Below, one piece after another: positions 26,401 through 34,840 of a DNA stretch of 37,575 nucleotides (position 1 is its first letter; every line of letters starts with the position of its first letter). The notes beneath the pieces are model-generated. The model was not told the origin of the DNA and ran no database searches. It was given only the letters and a program-made list of their open reading frames with translations. This DNA is from Gammaproteobacteria bacterium (GTDB lineage Bacteria > Pseudomonadota > Gammaproteobacteria > Pseudomonadales > Azotimanducaceae), in NCBI GenBank assembly GCA_003248125.1, contig QJXZ01000053.1, positions 1-37,575 of the forward strand, written 5' to 3'. The position numbers and the translations under genes are program-made.

Positions 26401-29400
26401 TATGGTTTGGACATCTGGTGTGTTGATCTCGAGAACGCGTCCCATCGCGTCGTATCGGCGAGTTTCAGTGATCCACGGCGTGGTCACACCATTTGGATCT
26501 ACTGCGCCGGTTCCGGCAAACACGAACGAGGTGGTCATGCCATCGACTTCGCGGCTGGTCACGCGGCCGAAGCCGTCGTACTCGATCCTGCTCGCGCGCC
26601 CAGCCGGATCAATGCTGCCACGCAACTGAGCGTCGCTTGACCAAAACAGCTTCGTTTCTTCGCCAAGTGCCGAGCGTCGCGTCACATTGCCGAATGCGTC
26701 GTACTGGAATTCGCTGACGTATTCGTTTGGTCGTCGGGAAACGGAGCCTGCATTCGTGACGAATGCTTCGAGGTCGCGCTCCACGATACGCGACACGTTA
26801 CCGCGCTCGTCGTATGTGTAGTGTTGTTGGTTGCCCATAGGGTCTGTGACGATCAATGGACGGCCAATCGCGTCATACTGGATCTCACGCATGCCAGCCC
26901 CGGTGTTCGATTCGCGTACACGGCGACCCGTGCGGTCATAACCGAAGCGAGACGCTGCAGCGGGATCTGCTGTTAGGCGATCGTGAGACACCTGAAGTGG
27001 TCGATCATGCTCGTCGTATTCGTATTCGACGAGCCGCAAAACGCTCGCCTCGGCGCCGTGCCCGTCAGGACCCACCGTGCGCTCAAGAGTCACATGGCCT
27101 GCAGCATCGAATTCGTAATCGGTCGTCGCGCCTCGCTCGTCGTTCGTCCGGACCACTCGATCGAACCCATCATATTCGTACGACCGCCTGCCATTCGCGT
27201 CCGCCATTGCCCCGAGATTACCGTTGTCGTCGTAGGTGCGACTAGCGACTTCCTCCCCCACTGCTATCCGAATGAGGCGATTCGCTCGGTCGTACTCGAA
27301 TCGCGACGTACGCGAGCTACCATCAGGCGCGGGCTCAGTCAGTGATGCTCGATTGCCGTTTGCGTCGTAGGTGAACTGGAATTTGCGCGCCGTGGAGCCC
27401 CCCAGTTGCGTGGTCGTCGTCCGGCGGCCGAAGTCGTCGTACTCGTGCAAGGTGGTTTTTTGGGTGACCTTCGGTTTCGGGCTCTTGTCACTCTCTTCGA
27501 ATAGATCCTTTGTTTCGGCAACCTGGACTGTCGGGTTTCCATTCCTGTCCCAAAGATACTTGGTAGTAACTTGAAATCCGTCTGGATCGACGCTCGACAT
27601 GGTCGGCTCGTCGCGCAAGTTGTATTGGTAGCGGATGGCAGCACCACTCGGAGGTCGATCGAACACAAGATTGGCGCGATCGTCGCGTTCCATAATGTGC
27701 TCCGGCCCGGCGGGTGGAGTGATTCGTGAGATTCGGCCGGTCTCGTGATACTGAAACTGGTATCGATTTCCTTCCGGATCTTGGTCCATCGTTCTCAAGC
27801 CGGTTCGCGAGAATGAATGCTTGTAGACGAGATTTCGTTCCCAGAGACCAAGATCGTTGCGAAAGTCGGGTTTGTGCGTTTCAACCGCATTGCCCTCCGC
27901 CCCCGGACGGTTGTAGACGTACGAATAACTGGTGGTGTAACCGCGCTCAGACGTGCTTGCACGCGTTGCGTTGTAGAAGGGTTCATACGCATAGCTGACC
28001 TCAATCGGCGTCGGCGTCTCACCAGGAACTTCGCGTATCTCGCCGTGCCGGATTACTTTGAGTAGATTTCCGCGTGCGAGGTTGTTGTGGTAGCTCGTAC
28101 CACCGGTTGCGTCGGCGGCAACTGCCAGTGGTGTCGCAGACGAAACTATGCGTGATGCCGGGGCAAGGTCGTTGCGAATCGGTGACCCCTCGATGGTGAC
28201 GGCACCGTTTGCGCCTTCAAAAACATATTCGGTCGAGTTGCCACGTGGAAACGTGATTCGCGTGATTTGTGTATCGTCGTTGTGCTTGAACATCGTCGTC
28301 AGCGGATCGGCGTCCGGGCTCGACGCATCGAAGTGGTCGAGCCGCGATATCACCCATTGGTCACCCTTTCTCTCGAGTACATAGTTCCGTACATGGCCGG
28401 CAGGGTCGGTAGTTCGAACTTGCTCTGGCAGAACGTAGTTAAATCGGAACGAACCACCTGCTACTCGCTGTTCGACCACGCGTCCACCTTGGTAAGTATT
28501 TTCGAAAAGCGCAGCACCACTCGGGAATTGCTCGGGCAAGGTTACGGACGTAAGCAAATGGTTGCGGCCGCTGTTGCTCTGGTACTCATAGAAGCGTGTT
28601 CGCTCATCCGTTCCGAACAACTGCGCGACGGACTCGAGCTCGAACGTGGTCTTGTTGTAGTTGAAGCGAACGACTCGCTGCCAAGGATCGACAAGTTCGG
28701 AAAGCCGGTAGATGGGCACGTCGGTGCCGTCCTTGATTTCGCAGTTCAGGTTGGTGAGGTACGAGCCAACGCCCAGCTCTACGTACTTCAGCGAAAAGCG
28801 CTTCGACTGCGTGTCGACGATCTCTACCAGTAACGGATTGTGTGTTATCGGGTTTATGCGAGTCTCGTCGTAGTGGAACTCAAGGTAGTTGCGATGGCGA
28901 TCGAAAATGTAGATGAGCTGCCCGCGGCAGCTAAAGACGTACTGCATGTGGTGCTTGGTCCGCAGTACATAGAATATTGATTCACCATGTTCGATGTGGA
29001 CGTTCGGGTGATCAGAAAAGGGATGATCAGATGGGACATCGAGCACGTAGCGCTGAATTTCGTCGAAAGCGCCGGGCGGCGATTTGAACGTCGTCACATG
29101 GGCGGAAAAAGTCGGCCAAGTGAAGTCACTCCTGCCGTGACGCGCAAATCCAAAGTTACGTACCACTCGATAGTCGTAGCTGGCGAACGAATACAGATCA
29201 CTGCGCCCCCAGCCGTTTGCATAGTAGACGCCGACGGGCGCGTCGACGCGCTCGATGTACAGTCCGTCCTTGGCCGGAGCCGTCGGTACCGGCACGATTC
29301 GCTTGTCGTAACTGAAGTCCCAACGGTGACCCATGACTCCGCCGTCGGTTGTCTGCATGTCGCCGGCGTAGACGCGGCGAAACACTACATCCACACCAAG

Positions 29401-30534
29401 CCGCGGCACCGCGAGGTCTGGCGTGTCGGGGTAGTACATGGAACCTGAGGCCAATGCGACGCGAACACCCCCGATTGCCGTGTCTATCATCGCCGGTGGC
29501 GAAACGTTCGCACGCTCTCGGGAGAGAAACTCGGTCGTGACTGGATATGCCACGCGCGGTGAAGCGGCGCCAATGGCAAACGTGTCCGCGCCCGTGTCGA
29601 GGGCCACGTCACCGGTCTCCTTGACCAGCCCACAACACGGTGTCTCATCGTCGTCATCGTCGTCGGACGTCGGCGTCGGATCTTCGGGAGGTCGCGTCAC
29701 CAACCACTCTTCGGGCACGTCGCGTGGATCTTCGACATCGGGTGGCGGTTGCGAACTCGAGCTTGATGCGACCATCGTCTCGGTCGTTACCGCGATGACC
29801 CAACGCACGCACTCGTCGACGAACTCGAAATAGATCGTGTTACCGCTCCGCGCTGCATCTTCGATGAAGCTAGTGCGCGCTTCGCTATCCGCAGACAGCC
29901 AATACGTTGGTCCGGTGCCATCGGTCGTGTCGTCCCAACTCGATGTCGGGCTAGCAATGAAGGACTCCGGGGTGGCATCGGGCGTTGTGTACGCAAGCAC
30001 TGAAAATGGTCGTGGCTGTCCAGCCGCTGCGTAGATCTCGTCCAGCAGCGATTGGATCTGTTCTACAGGCGCTTGGTTCGGAACGAGGGCTATGTTGGGA
30101 ATCAACTCGGCGTCGAGGGCGCGTCGGCAGAGCGGCGATTCTTCGAACGCCACGACCCGCGAGCGCGTGATGTTCACCACGCCAGCATTCGCATCTGCTC
30201 CCCAAATGACGCTTGCCGGGCCCTTCAGTACTTCCACGTTGTCTATGGTTTCGACGAGGCAGCCGCCTCCTGCTGCGTCGGGCACCGGGATCATCGTGAT
30301 CGGACTACGGGCAAGATTGGCGACCGGGAGCGTCGGCAGCGACCGCACCACCGACAGCACCGAGTTTACGTCGGAGATTCCGAGGCTTCCTTCTAAACGC
30401 TCGGTGGAGAGTGCTGTGACCGGACAGGGACCCTCGAGCCGCTTCAGGTCGGCGTGAGCGAGCGACGCGAATATCGCGCTCGCGAGCGCCGTCAAACAGA
30501 CAGCCCGGTGGAAAATAATGGTCGAGGCGTTCAA
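23500..30534 (-). CDS. Giant exported YD/RHS-repeat protein with TonB-plug-like N-terminus and C-terminal HExxH zincin-like domain
   Basis: 2344 residues from TTG 30534, overlapping the protease stop by 4 bases (TTGA). Residues 1-28 are a signal peptide ending AHA. Residues ~48-125 resemble a TonB-receptor plug (VETIDNVEVLKGPASVIWG, then ADANAGVVNITR). A linker includes six Asp (291-296) and CC. After a ~400-residue beta-rich region come at least 14 recognisable YD repeats (YDDFGRRTTT, YDANGNRASL, YDERGNVSRI, YDAFGNVTRR, YDGLGRLTSA) and RHS-core-like blocks up to RFIYDYRAAPF. A glycine-rich hydrophobic stretch (~1968-2090) leads to a terminal domain with HEFVH at 2228-2232. RHS shells encapsulate C-terminal toxins, so a metallopeptidase toxin is the natural reading. 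No immunity gene is evident; the next gene is a crotonase. Confidence 0.88.
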   Translation of the reverse strand: MNASTIIFHRAVCLTALASAIFASLAHADLKRLEGPCPVTALSTERLEGSLGISDVNSVLSVVRSLPTLPVANLARSPITMIPVPDAAGGGCLVETIDNVEVLKGPASVIWGADANAGVVNITRSRVVAFEESPLCRRALDAELIPNIALVPNQAPVEQIQSLLDEIYAAAGQPRPFSVLAYTTPDATPESFIASPTSSWDDTTDGTGPTYWLSADSEARTSFIEDAARSGNTIYFEFVDECVRWVIAVTTETMVASSSSSQPPPDVEDPRDVPEEWLVTRPPEDPTPTSDDDDDDETPCCGLVKETGDVALDTGADTFAIGAASPRVAYPVTTEFLSRERANVSPPAMIDTAIGGVRVALASGSMYYPDTPDLAVPRLGVDVVFRRVYAGDMQTTDGGVMGHRWDFSYDKRIVPVPTAPAKDGLYIERVDAPVGVYYANGWGRSDLYSFASYDYRVVRNFGFARHGRSDFTWPTFSAHVTTFKSPPGAFDEIQRYVLDVPSDHPFSDHPNVHIEHGESIFYVLRTKHHMQYVFSCRGQLIYIFDRHRNYLEFHYDETRINPITHNPLLVEIVDTQSKRFSLKYVELGVGSYLTNLNCEIKDGTDVPIYRLSELVDPWQRVVRFNYNKTTFELESVAQLFGTDERTRFYEYQSNSGRNHLLTSVTLPEQFPSGAALFENTYQGGRVVEQRVAGGSFRFNYVLPEQVRTTDPAGHVRNYVLERKGDQWVISRLDHFDASSPDADPLTTMFKHNDDTQITRITFPRGNSTEYVFEGANGAVTIEGSPIRNDLAPASRIVSSATPLAVAADATGGTSYHNNLARGNLLKVIRHGEIREVPGETPTPIEVSYAYEPFYNATRASTSERGYTTSYSYVYNRPGAEGNAVETHKPDFRNDLGLWERNLVYKHSFSRTGLRTMDQDPEGNRYQFQYHETGRISRITPPAGPEHIMERDDRANLVFDRPPSGAAIRYQYNLRDEPTMSSVDPDGFQVTTKYLWDRNGNPTVQVAETKDLFEESDKSPKPKVTQKTTLHEYDDFGRRTTTTQLGGSTARKFQFTYDANGNRASLTEPAPDGSSRTSRFEYDRANRLIRIAVGEEVASRTYDDNGNLGAMADANGRRSYEYDGFDRVVRTNDERGATTDYEFDAAGHVTLERTVGPDGHGAEASVLRLVEYEYDEHDRPLQVSHDRLTADPAAASRFGYDRTGRRVRESNTGAGMREIQYDAIGRPLIVTDPMGNQQHYTYDERGNVSRIVERDLEAFVTNAGSVSRRPNEYVSEFQYDAFGNVTRRSALGEETKLFWSSDAQLRGSIDPAGRASRIEYDGFGRVTSREVDGMTTSFVFAGTGAVDPNGVTTPWITETRRYDAMGRVLEINTPDVQTIFEHDASGQVISERRTSPRDDWPTETVSTTYAPGGLVATLTSDTTRESFTYDGLGRLTSAGRTTAGVPATNVARWYDGLDNVVREDQTFGADTQTIRMNPKPGLDGLDVTFPRGAFDNAIDIERDWLGRVSRVKARLGEVEYHYAGADRTALKIFGAGQLRTSLNYDDKRRLSRIETRRENGTLDWLGLARTTSAGMLEVSESLNPNQTLLAQHRRTSRFEYDRRLRPSKVTMEVASRGGLSTQWFNSLEQRFPEFDQSNRTVRTTSVTASALTESAGEVPDYDDAARFRIDEMSYQGNQVASVATKLVRDGNRLPSEPRTLARIDATAFLDSAKCGDTASCQTQTFRHGPHGQVLEDWQNTYRYDHAGHLLEVHDKVAEQWGYQDRMSLAYDAFGRMVYRGFSSRDPELAAAFDRRNVRFLYYGDQVIAEVPPDSLDLPYAIYVPGAQPGESAIMARRPGNDPDASMQRFYLHYSISGEVSAVSKVEGGALEDIATASIFTGQSGRWQAVRPERYAFGTTFQVPVTAPGMRHDAFLRTAYSEAAGRFIYDYRAAPFIQLDEYRIANWDDMRKRMAENHPPFADDLRIAGYVWAAGVGLVAAPAYIPAMLIGGTASAALGAGINAARGIHTSGVDVAQSFTMGVLSAGIGAGTGTAIQQLGLGTKAAFAAGFAVDVGTGTMGDVAVFGQDFTSALIGNAIGGLLSTAVSAATSRALKPVTRRLSRSDVVAAALQRIRWLAAEDGGNMLVAREFLSDLRGRKLRFGNQPVRRVYNRKTGGFETRSEDELLIDYIMKSDRLQKTIIALDSRMSPSTLGLANPIPGQNRGVVRVNAAATRSLESPDLLAVTLLHEFVHIRGGVELQAWDIQLQAMFRLGMHASEYWLKHEPDLMMRAMRHSINVSMATSRAETAAVLNELGEYIRSVPAYKSQFANNPLIQLGMTLQQAAEHETVLNPHSWVSGLTWDPF

Positions 30535-31943
30535 TTTAGGTTCAACTCGTAACGCGACTCGCGTCGCTGACCAGTGTCGCGTTCAACCAGCAATCTGAGC
30601 GTCCACTGATTCGCGGTGGCGAATTCGCCGGCAGGTATCGTTGCGAGTGTTGCTGCTTGCTCGCTTCGCGCGATAGGAGTGTCCAGGCGTCGCCATTGTG
30701 TCGGATCTCGACCGGCACCGAGTTCCAGCCATGCGTGGCGCCAGCGGTCGGAATTGGCGATACCGTCCACGGCCAGAGCCGGTCGACCCGCCAGGCTGGT
30801 GATGCGAACTCCGGTCAATTGCGCGTCGATGAAGTAACCATCTGGAAGATGCTCGGCCGCCGCCACGTCGAGTAGCCCAAAGCCAGCACGTAGATCATTA
30901 CCGGGGGTTCCGACGTCACGCGCAGATTGCTCGAGCACACGACGCACATCGCGGGCAGATAGTTCGGGCTTCGCTGCGATTAGTCGCGCGGCCGCCGCGC
31001 TCACGAACGGCGCGGCGAAGGAAGTTCCGCTAGCCCGATAGTATCGGGCGCCGGCGCCGACGAACCGTGTCCCTGGTACGTAGTTGTGAATTCCAGTGGT
31101 CAAGTCGAGGTCGGTGCGGCGCGCACGAAGCGACAGAATGTCGACCCCCGGTGCCACGAGACGAAGTGCGGCTCCATAGTTGGAGAACGGCGCGATACTT
31201 TCGTTCGCATCGACGGCGCCGACGGTGAGCACTGTGTCGACCGATGCCGGTCCGAACTCAGTGAGTTCGATGCCCTCGTTACCGGCCGCGGCGACCACCA
31301 CGCAGTCACTTCGCTCGGCGAACTCGAGGGCGAGCTGTTCCGCCTTGGAACGGCCGCGGCTGCCGAGGCTCAAGTTGATCACTCGCGCACCGTGTTGGAC
31401 GGCGTACAAGATCGCGGCCGCTACGTGCGTGCTCGAAGCATAACCGGCGAAGTTCATGACCTTTAGCGGCATGATTCGCGCGTTCGGCGCGACGCCGGCG
31501 ATGCCCTCACCATTGCCGGTGGCCGCGGCAATGATACCGGCCACGTGCGTGCCGTGGCCGCCACGGTCCCACGGGTTGTTGTTGTCGTCGACGAAGTTCC
31601 AGCCGATCAAGTCATCGGCGTAGCCGTTGCTATCATCGTCTTGACCGTTTGGCTGCTCGTCTGCGTTGCGCCACACCGACTCGGGTGCCAGATCAGGATG
31701 CAGATAGTCGAGACCCGTGTCGATGATGGCCACGATGACCGGCTCGCCCGCTGAGCTTGGCGCGGCGTCGGCATGTACGGCTTCGAAGCCCCATTGATCT
31801 TCGAAACCCTGTCCCCAAGCACCCGAGGAGTGACGGTAGGGATCAACGGCAGCGTCGACCGCCGCCGCGCACACCAAAAGGCTCGCTAGATTGATTGCGC
31901 ACAGAGCGCGACTCGTCATGCAGAAAATTGCTCGAGAGCGCAT
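30531..31943 (-). CDS. Secreted subtilisin-family (S8) serine peptidase
   Basis: 470 residues from ATG 31943, chosen because GGGGAGG lies 5 bases upstream; a GTG two codons earlier is possible. A signal peptide covers ~1-32 (MRSRAIFCMTSRALCAINLASL is cut here to its first 20: positive start, hydrophobic core LASLLVCAAA). The catalytic triad is complete: Asp75 in IIDTGLDYLHPDL, His130 in GGHGTHVAGI, Ser308 in SGTSFAAPFVSAA, with oxyanion Asn222 in AAAGNEG. An acidic Ca-binding-like loop (NGQDDDSNGYADD) precedes the His. There is no obvious I9 propeptide. A ~110-residue C-terminal beta domain ends the protein. It overlaps the RHS-repeat gene by 4 bases, so it is probably exported with it and may process it. 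Confidence 0.92.
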   Translation of the reverse strand: MRSRAIFCMTSRALCAINLASLLVCAAAVDAAVDPYRHSSGAWGQGFEDQWGFEAVHADAAPSSAGEPVIVAIIDTGLDYLHPDLAPESVWRNADEQPNGQDDDSNGYADDLIGWNFVDDNNNPWDRGGHGTHVAGIIAAATGNGEGIAGVAPNARIMPLKVMNFAGYASSTHVAAAILYAVQHGARVINLSLGSRGRSKAEQLALEFAERSDCVVVAAAGNEGIELTEFGPASVDTVLTVGAVDANESIAPFSNYGAALRLVAPGVDILSLRARRTDLDLTTGIHNYVPGTRFVGAGARYYRASGTSFAAPFVSAAAARLIAAKPELSARDVRRVLEQSARDVGTPGNDLRAGFGLLDVAAAEHLPDGYFIDAQLTGVRITSLAGRPALAVDGIANSDRWRHAWLELGAGRDPTQWRRLDTPIARSEQAATLATIPAGEFATANQWTLRLLVERDTGQRRESRYELNLN

Positions 31944-32203
31944 TCCCACCTCCCCAGGCGGTTTGGCACGATGTTACCAGCCGATGTGGTGGTTTCGACT
32001 CTCGAATTGCGGATTGAAGCTGCGGTCGCTGAAACACCGGCACGACGAACACATCGCCTCGCTCGATTGATGCTCGATGATGACCGAGTGGGATGTGTGC
32101 GGCCGCTTACGACAACAACGGAGTGGTAGGGGACCTTGCCAGACAGAGTGGTCACGCCGCTCGCAATGTCGCATGCTACCGATCGCTCGAGAGGGAGGCC
32201 CAC
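31944..32203. other. Divergent intergenic region
   Basis: 260 bases between the leftward protease/RHS pair and the rightward SnoaL-like gene. It must hold both promoters, but I found no convincing -35/-10 pair, strong palindrome or terminator. A short open frame across it (from 32093) is just the upstream extension of the SnoaL-like gene. Confidence 0.5.
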
Positions 32204-32617
32204 ATGTCGGATCAAGCCGTCGTCGATCGCTTCGCGCTGCAAGACCTGATGTTGAACTACACGAGTGGCGTCGACGAACGTGACTTCGAACGCTATCGCG
32301 CTTGCTTCGCCGATGACGTGGAAGTCCTCGACTTCACGCCAGAGCCCATAGTTGGAGGCGACGCCTGGCTGACGTATGTAAAAAAGGCGCTCGACAGATA
32401 CTCGGCTACGCAGCACTTGCTCGGCTTGCAACGCGCAACCGTCGACGGTGACCGTGCGCATGCGCGTACCGACGTGCAAGCACAGCACTTCCTGAACGAA
32501 CCGAAGGGCGCCACGCTCACCCTGTGGGCAACGTACGAAACCGACTTTGTCCGCGATGGCCAGCAGTGGAAGATCAAACGGCACCGGCTGGTGACGCGAG
32601 GCATGAAGCAGGCCTGA
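32204..32617 (+). CDS. SnoaL-like / NTF2-fold protein
   Basis: 137 residues; start at ATG 32204, supported by GAGGGAGG just upstream, rather than at earlier start codons. The cone-shaped NTF2 fold is indicated by the helix DRFALQDLMLNYTSGVDERDFERYRACFADD, shown here only by its start DRFALQDLMLNYTSGVDERD, then VEVLDFTPEPIVGG, YSATQHLLGLQ, HARTDVQAQHF and the last strands WKIKRHRLVTRG. Members include steroid delta-isomerases, dehydratases and polyketide cyclases; conserved Asp and His residues (DERDFER, TQHL) are compatible with an active site. Reaction unknown. Convergent with the CoA-transferase, 5 bases apart. Confidence 0.85.
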   Translation: MSDQAVVDRFALQDLMLNYTSGVDERDFERYRACFADDVEVLDFTPEPIVGGDAWLTYVKKALDRYSATQHLLGLQRATVDGDRAHARTDVQAQHFLNEPKGATLTLWATYETDFVRDGQQWKIKRHRLVTRGMKQA

Positions 32618-32622
32618 CCGCC

Positions 32623-33852
32623 TCAAATCACCTTTGCGGCACGTAGTCGATCGATCGCCGTGGCGTCGTAGCCCAGCTGCGCAAGCACGGCGTCGGTCGA
32701 TTCACCGAGCGCTTCGGCTGCGCTGCGTACTTTCGTTGGCGTGCGCGAGAACTTCACCGCGGGCCCGGTGAGTGGCGCTGCGGTGCCGTCGGCGAGTGTC
32801 ACAGTCTGCAGCATGTCGCGTTCGAGCACTTGCGGTTCTCGCGCGCATTCCGCGTAGGTGTTCACGCGGCAAGCGGGCAAGCCTTCTGCTGCGAACTGCT
32901 CCTCCACTTGCCTCGTGGTCCGCGCCGCACACCAGTCTGCGAGGAGTTTGTCGACTTCGGCGCGGTGGCCGATGCGATCGAACAACTTGGCGTAGCGTGA
33001 ATCTGCGCCGAGTTCGGGTCGGCCAATGACTCTGGCCAACACCTTCCAGTGCGTGTCGAGCAGCACGCCTGCGAAGACGTAACCGTCCTTGCACTCATAG
33101 GCATTCACCGGGGCCGCCAAGTCGAACTCGTTGCCGTAGCGCTCGAGTTTCACATCCATGGCACCCGCCGAGAGCTTGCCGTTGCTCTGAAACAACAGAC
33201 TGTCGAGCAAAGCGACGTCGATGTGCTGGCCTTCGCCGGTGCGATCGCGATGTCTGAGCGCAGCGAGGGCGCCAAGCGCGCCGTGCACACCGGCAAGATC
33301 GTCGCCGAGGTAGGTTGGCGCTTTCACGGGCTTGCCGCCGGGTTCGCCGTTCAGGGACGTGAAGCCGCCGAAATGCTGTGCGCCGGGGTCGTAGCCGACC
33401 CGGTCGGACAGTGGGCCGAATTGGCCGTAGCCGCTGATCGATACGTAAACGATGTCGGGCTTTACCGCACACACGTGCTCGTAACCGAGTCCCCATTCGC
33501 TCAACGTGCCGGGCCGAAAATTCTCGATCACTACGTCCGCGCTGGCAGCGAGCTTCAAGAAGATCTCCCGGCCTTCCGGCTTGGATAGCACCAGCGTTAC
33601 GTTCTCTTTGTTGCGATTGACGGTTTCGTTGGCGATGGAAAGGTTGCCGCGCGACCCTGGTACCAAAGGAAGCAAGCGGCGCGCTACCTCGCCGTCGGGG
33701 TGCTCGACCTTGATTACGCGGGCACCGAAGTCGGCCAGTACGCAACCCGCCATCGGCCCGGCCCACGTGGTCGTTGCTTCGATCACGGTAACGCCACTCA
33801 ACGGGCCCGTTAGATCGTCGCGTGCGTTGCGATAGAAGTCCGCCTTATCCAT
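32623..33852 (-). CDS. Family III CoA-transferase (CaiB/BaiF type)
   Basis: 409 residues from ATG 33852; an ATG three codons earlier (33861) is an alternative. Diagnostic blocks: LSGVTVIEATTTWAGPMAG, LADFGARVIKVEHPDGEVAR, VNRNKENVTLVLSKPEGRE, VIENFRPGTLSEWGLGYE, ISGYGQFGPLSDRVGYD, and the catalytic Asp in TYLGDDLAGVHGALG (~174). The C-terminal RxNTYAECAREPQVLERDM-type segment is present. It moves CoA between a donor acyl-CoA and a carboxylic acid, usually to activate a substrate for beta-oxidation-like breakdown. It overlaps the upstream acyltransferase gene by 8 bases. Acceptor acid unknown. Confidence 0.92.
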   Translation of the reverse strand: MDKADFYRNARDDLTGPLSGVTVIEATTTWAGPMAGCVLADFGARVIKVEHPDGEVARRLLPLVPGSRGNLSIANETVNRNKENVTLVLSKPEGREIFLKLAASADVVIENFRPGTLSEWGLGYEHVCAVKPDIVYVSISGYGQFGPLSDRVGYDPGAQHFGGFTSLNGEPGGKPVKAPTYLGDDLAGVHGALGALAALRHRDRTGEGQHIDVALLDSLLFQSNGKLSAGAMDVKLERYGNEFDLAAPVNAYECKDGYVFAGVLLDTHWKVLARVIGRPELGADSRYAKLFDRIGHRAEVDKLLADWCAARTTRQVEEQFAAEGLPACRVNTYAECAREPQVLERDMLQTVTLADGTAAPLTGPAVKFSRTPTKVRSAAEALGESTDAVLAQLGYDATAIDRLRAAKVI

Positions 33853-34840
33853 CCCCGTCATCCATTGCTTTGAGTTTCGCGACAGTCTCCTGCATCCGAT
33901 CCCACTGGGCAAACAGGAAGTCTCGCTGCGCACGCGCGTCGGTGGGAATTTCGAGATGAGGGATCCGCCAGAATCGAATGCGAATGTGCGCACCGACCCA
34001 AGCACCATTGATCAAGCTCTTGAAATGCGACGCGCCTTCGAAGCCCGTGTGGGCGCAGAACACGAGGTCGCGGCCTGGATTGCGAGCGAGCAGTGCCAAT
34101 GGGCCGCCGAGACGTGGCGGTAGCAGGTGGGTCCATGCCCGCATCCGATCGAGCTCGGCGCGAGAGACGACGTCGGCAATTCGCTCGAGTGCTCGGAGAC
34201 GACGTTCCGCCGAAAATCGTGTGCCTTCAGGATAGATGAGAATGCCTTCGGTCTCGGTCAGATCGTCCGCAAGGGCGGCAACTTTGGCGACCTCGGGACC
34301 TGCATTGTCGGCGAAGCGATCGACGAAACAGTTCGGTAGACGATTGCCGACGATGTCGAGGCAAGGGTCGAGCAGCAATTCGCGCTTCAGAACGTAGCGC
34401 AAGCGAATATGTTGTGGGACCGCGTAGAACACCATCGGAATGATGGTGTCGGCGATGCTCGTGTGGCGCGGCATCATGATCGCGCCCGCGCCCTGCAGAG
34501 CCGCCTCGCCGCCGACGTCGAACTCGAGCAGGAACAATCGCTCTGCCGCGCGTTTCAAGGCCATGGACCATGCGCACTGCAGCCGGTAGTTGGCTGCCAG
34601 GAAGCGTTCGGCATCGCGGTGTCGAATCCAGAGCCAGAAAGCGACCGTAGAACCGATCGCCTCGCACCAGAGAAAACACCATAGGAATGCGAGAGTGCGC
34701 GCAACACCCCTTAGCTCGGTTGTGGGCGAAGCGTGCAGCGCCAGCGGCATCGCAATCGGCATGGGAAGGGTCAGCAATACGGCCGCCAGGAACACCGCGG
34801 GAATGCTGACGAGTCGGCGTAGAAGCTTTGAGTCAAGCAC
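33845..34840 (-). CDS. PlsC-type 1-acyl-glycerol-3-phosphate acyltransferase-like membrane protein
   Basis: 331 residues from GTG 34840. Two N-terminal membrane helices (~10-35 and ~45-72), then the HX4D acyltransferase motif in MMPRHTSIADT and the YPEGTRFS motif, which bind the acyl donor and phosphate-bearing acceptor in the LPLAT family. It is longer than E. coli PlsC (245 residues) and resembles the acyltransferase group with an extra C-terminal region (WRIPHLEIPTDARAQRDFLF). Likely makes or remodels phospholipids or a related lipid at the inner membrane. It overlaps the MATE gene by 8 bases and the CoA-transferase by 8 bases. Confidence 0.87.
   Translation of the reverse strand: MLDSKLLRRLVSIPAVFLAAVLLTLPMPIAMPLALHASPTTELRGVARTLAFLWCFLWCEAIGSTVAFWLWIRHRDAERFLAANYRLQCAWSMALKRAAERLFLLEFDVGGEAALQGAGAIMMPRHTSIADTIIPMVFYAVPQHIRLRYVLKRELLLDPCLDIVGNRLPNCFVDRFADNAGPEVAKVAALADDLTETEGILIYPEGTRFSAERRLRALERIADVVSRAELDRMRAWTHLLPPRLGGPLALLARNPGRDLVFCAHTGFEGASHFKSLINGAWVGAHIRIRFWRIPHLEIPTDARAQRDFLFAQWDRMQETVAKLKAMDDGDG

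Noticed and set aside
26700-27400. Clustered similar DNA segments that could be read as tandem repeats or a CRISPR-like array
   Set aside because: They encode YD repeats; spacing and sequence vary and there are no identical direct repeats.
29640-29680. Possible GTC/ATC microsatellite
   Set aside because: It is simply the codon run for the poly-Asp linker of the RHS protein.
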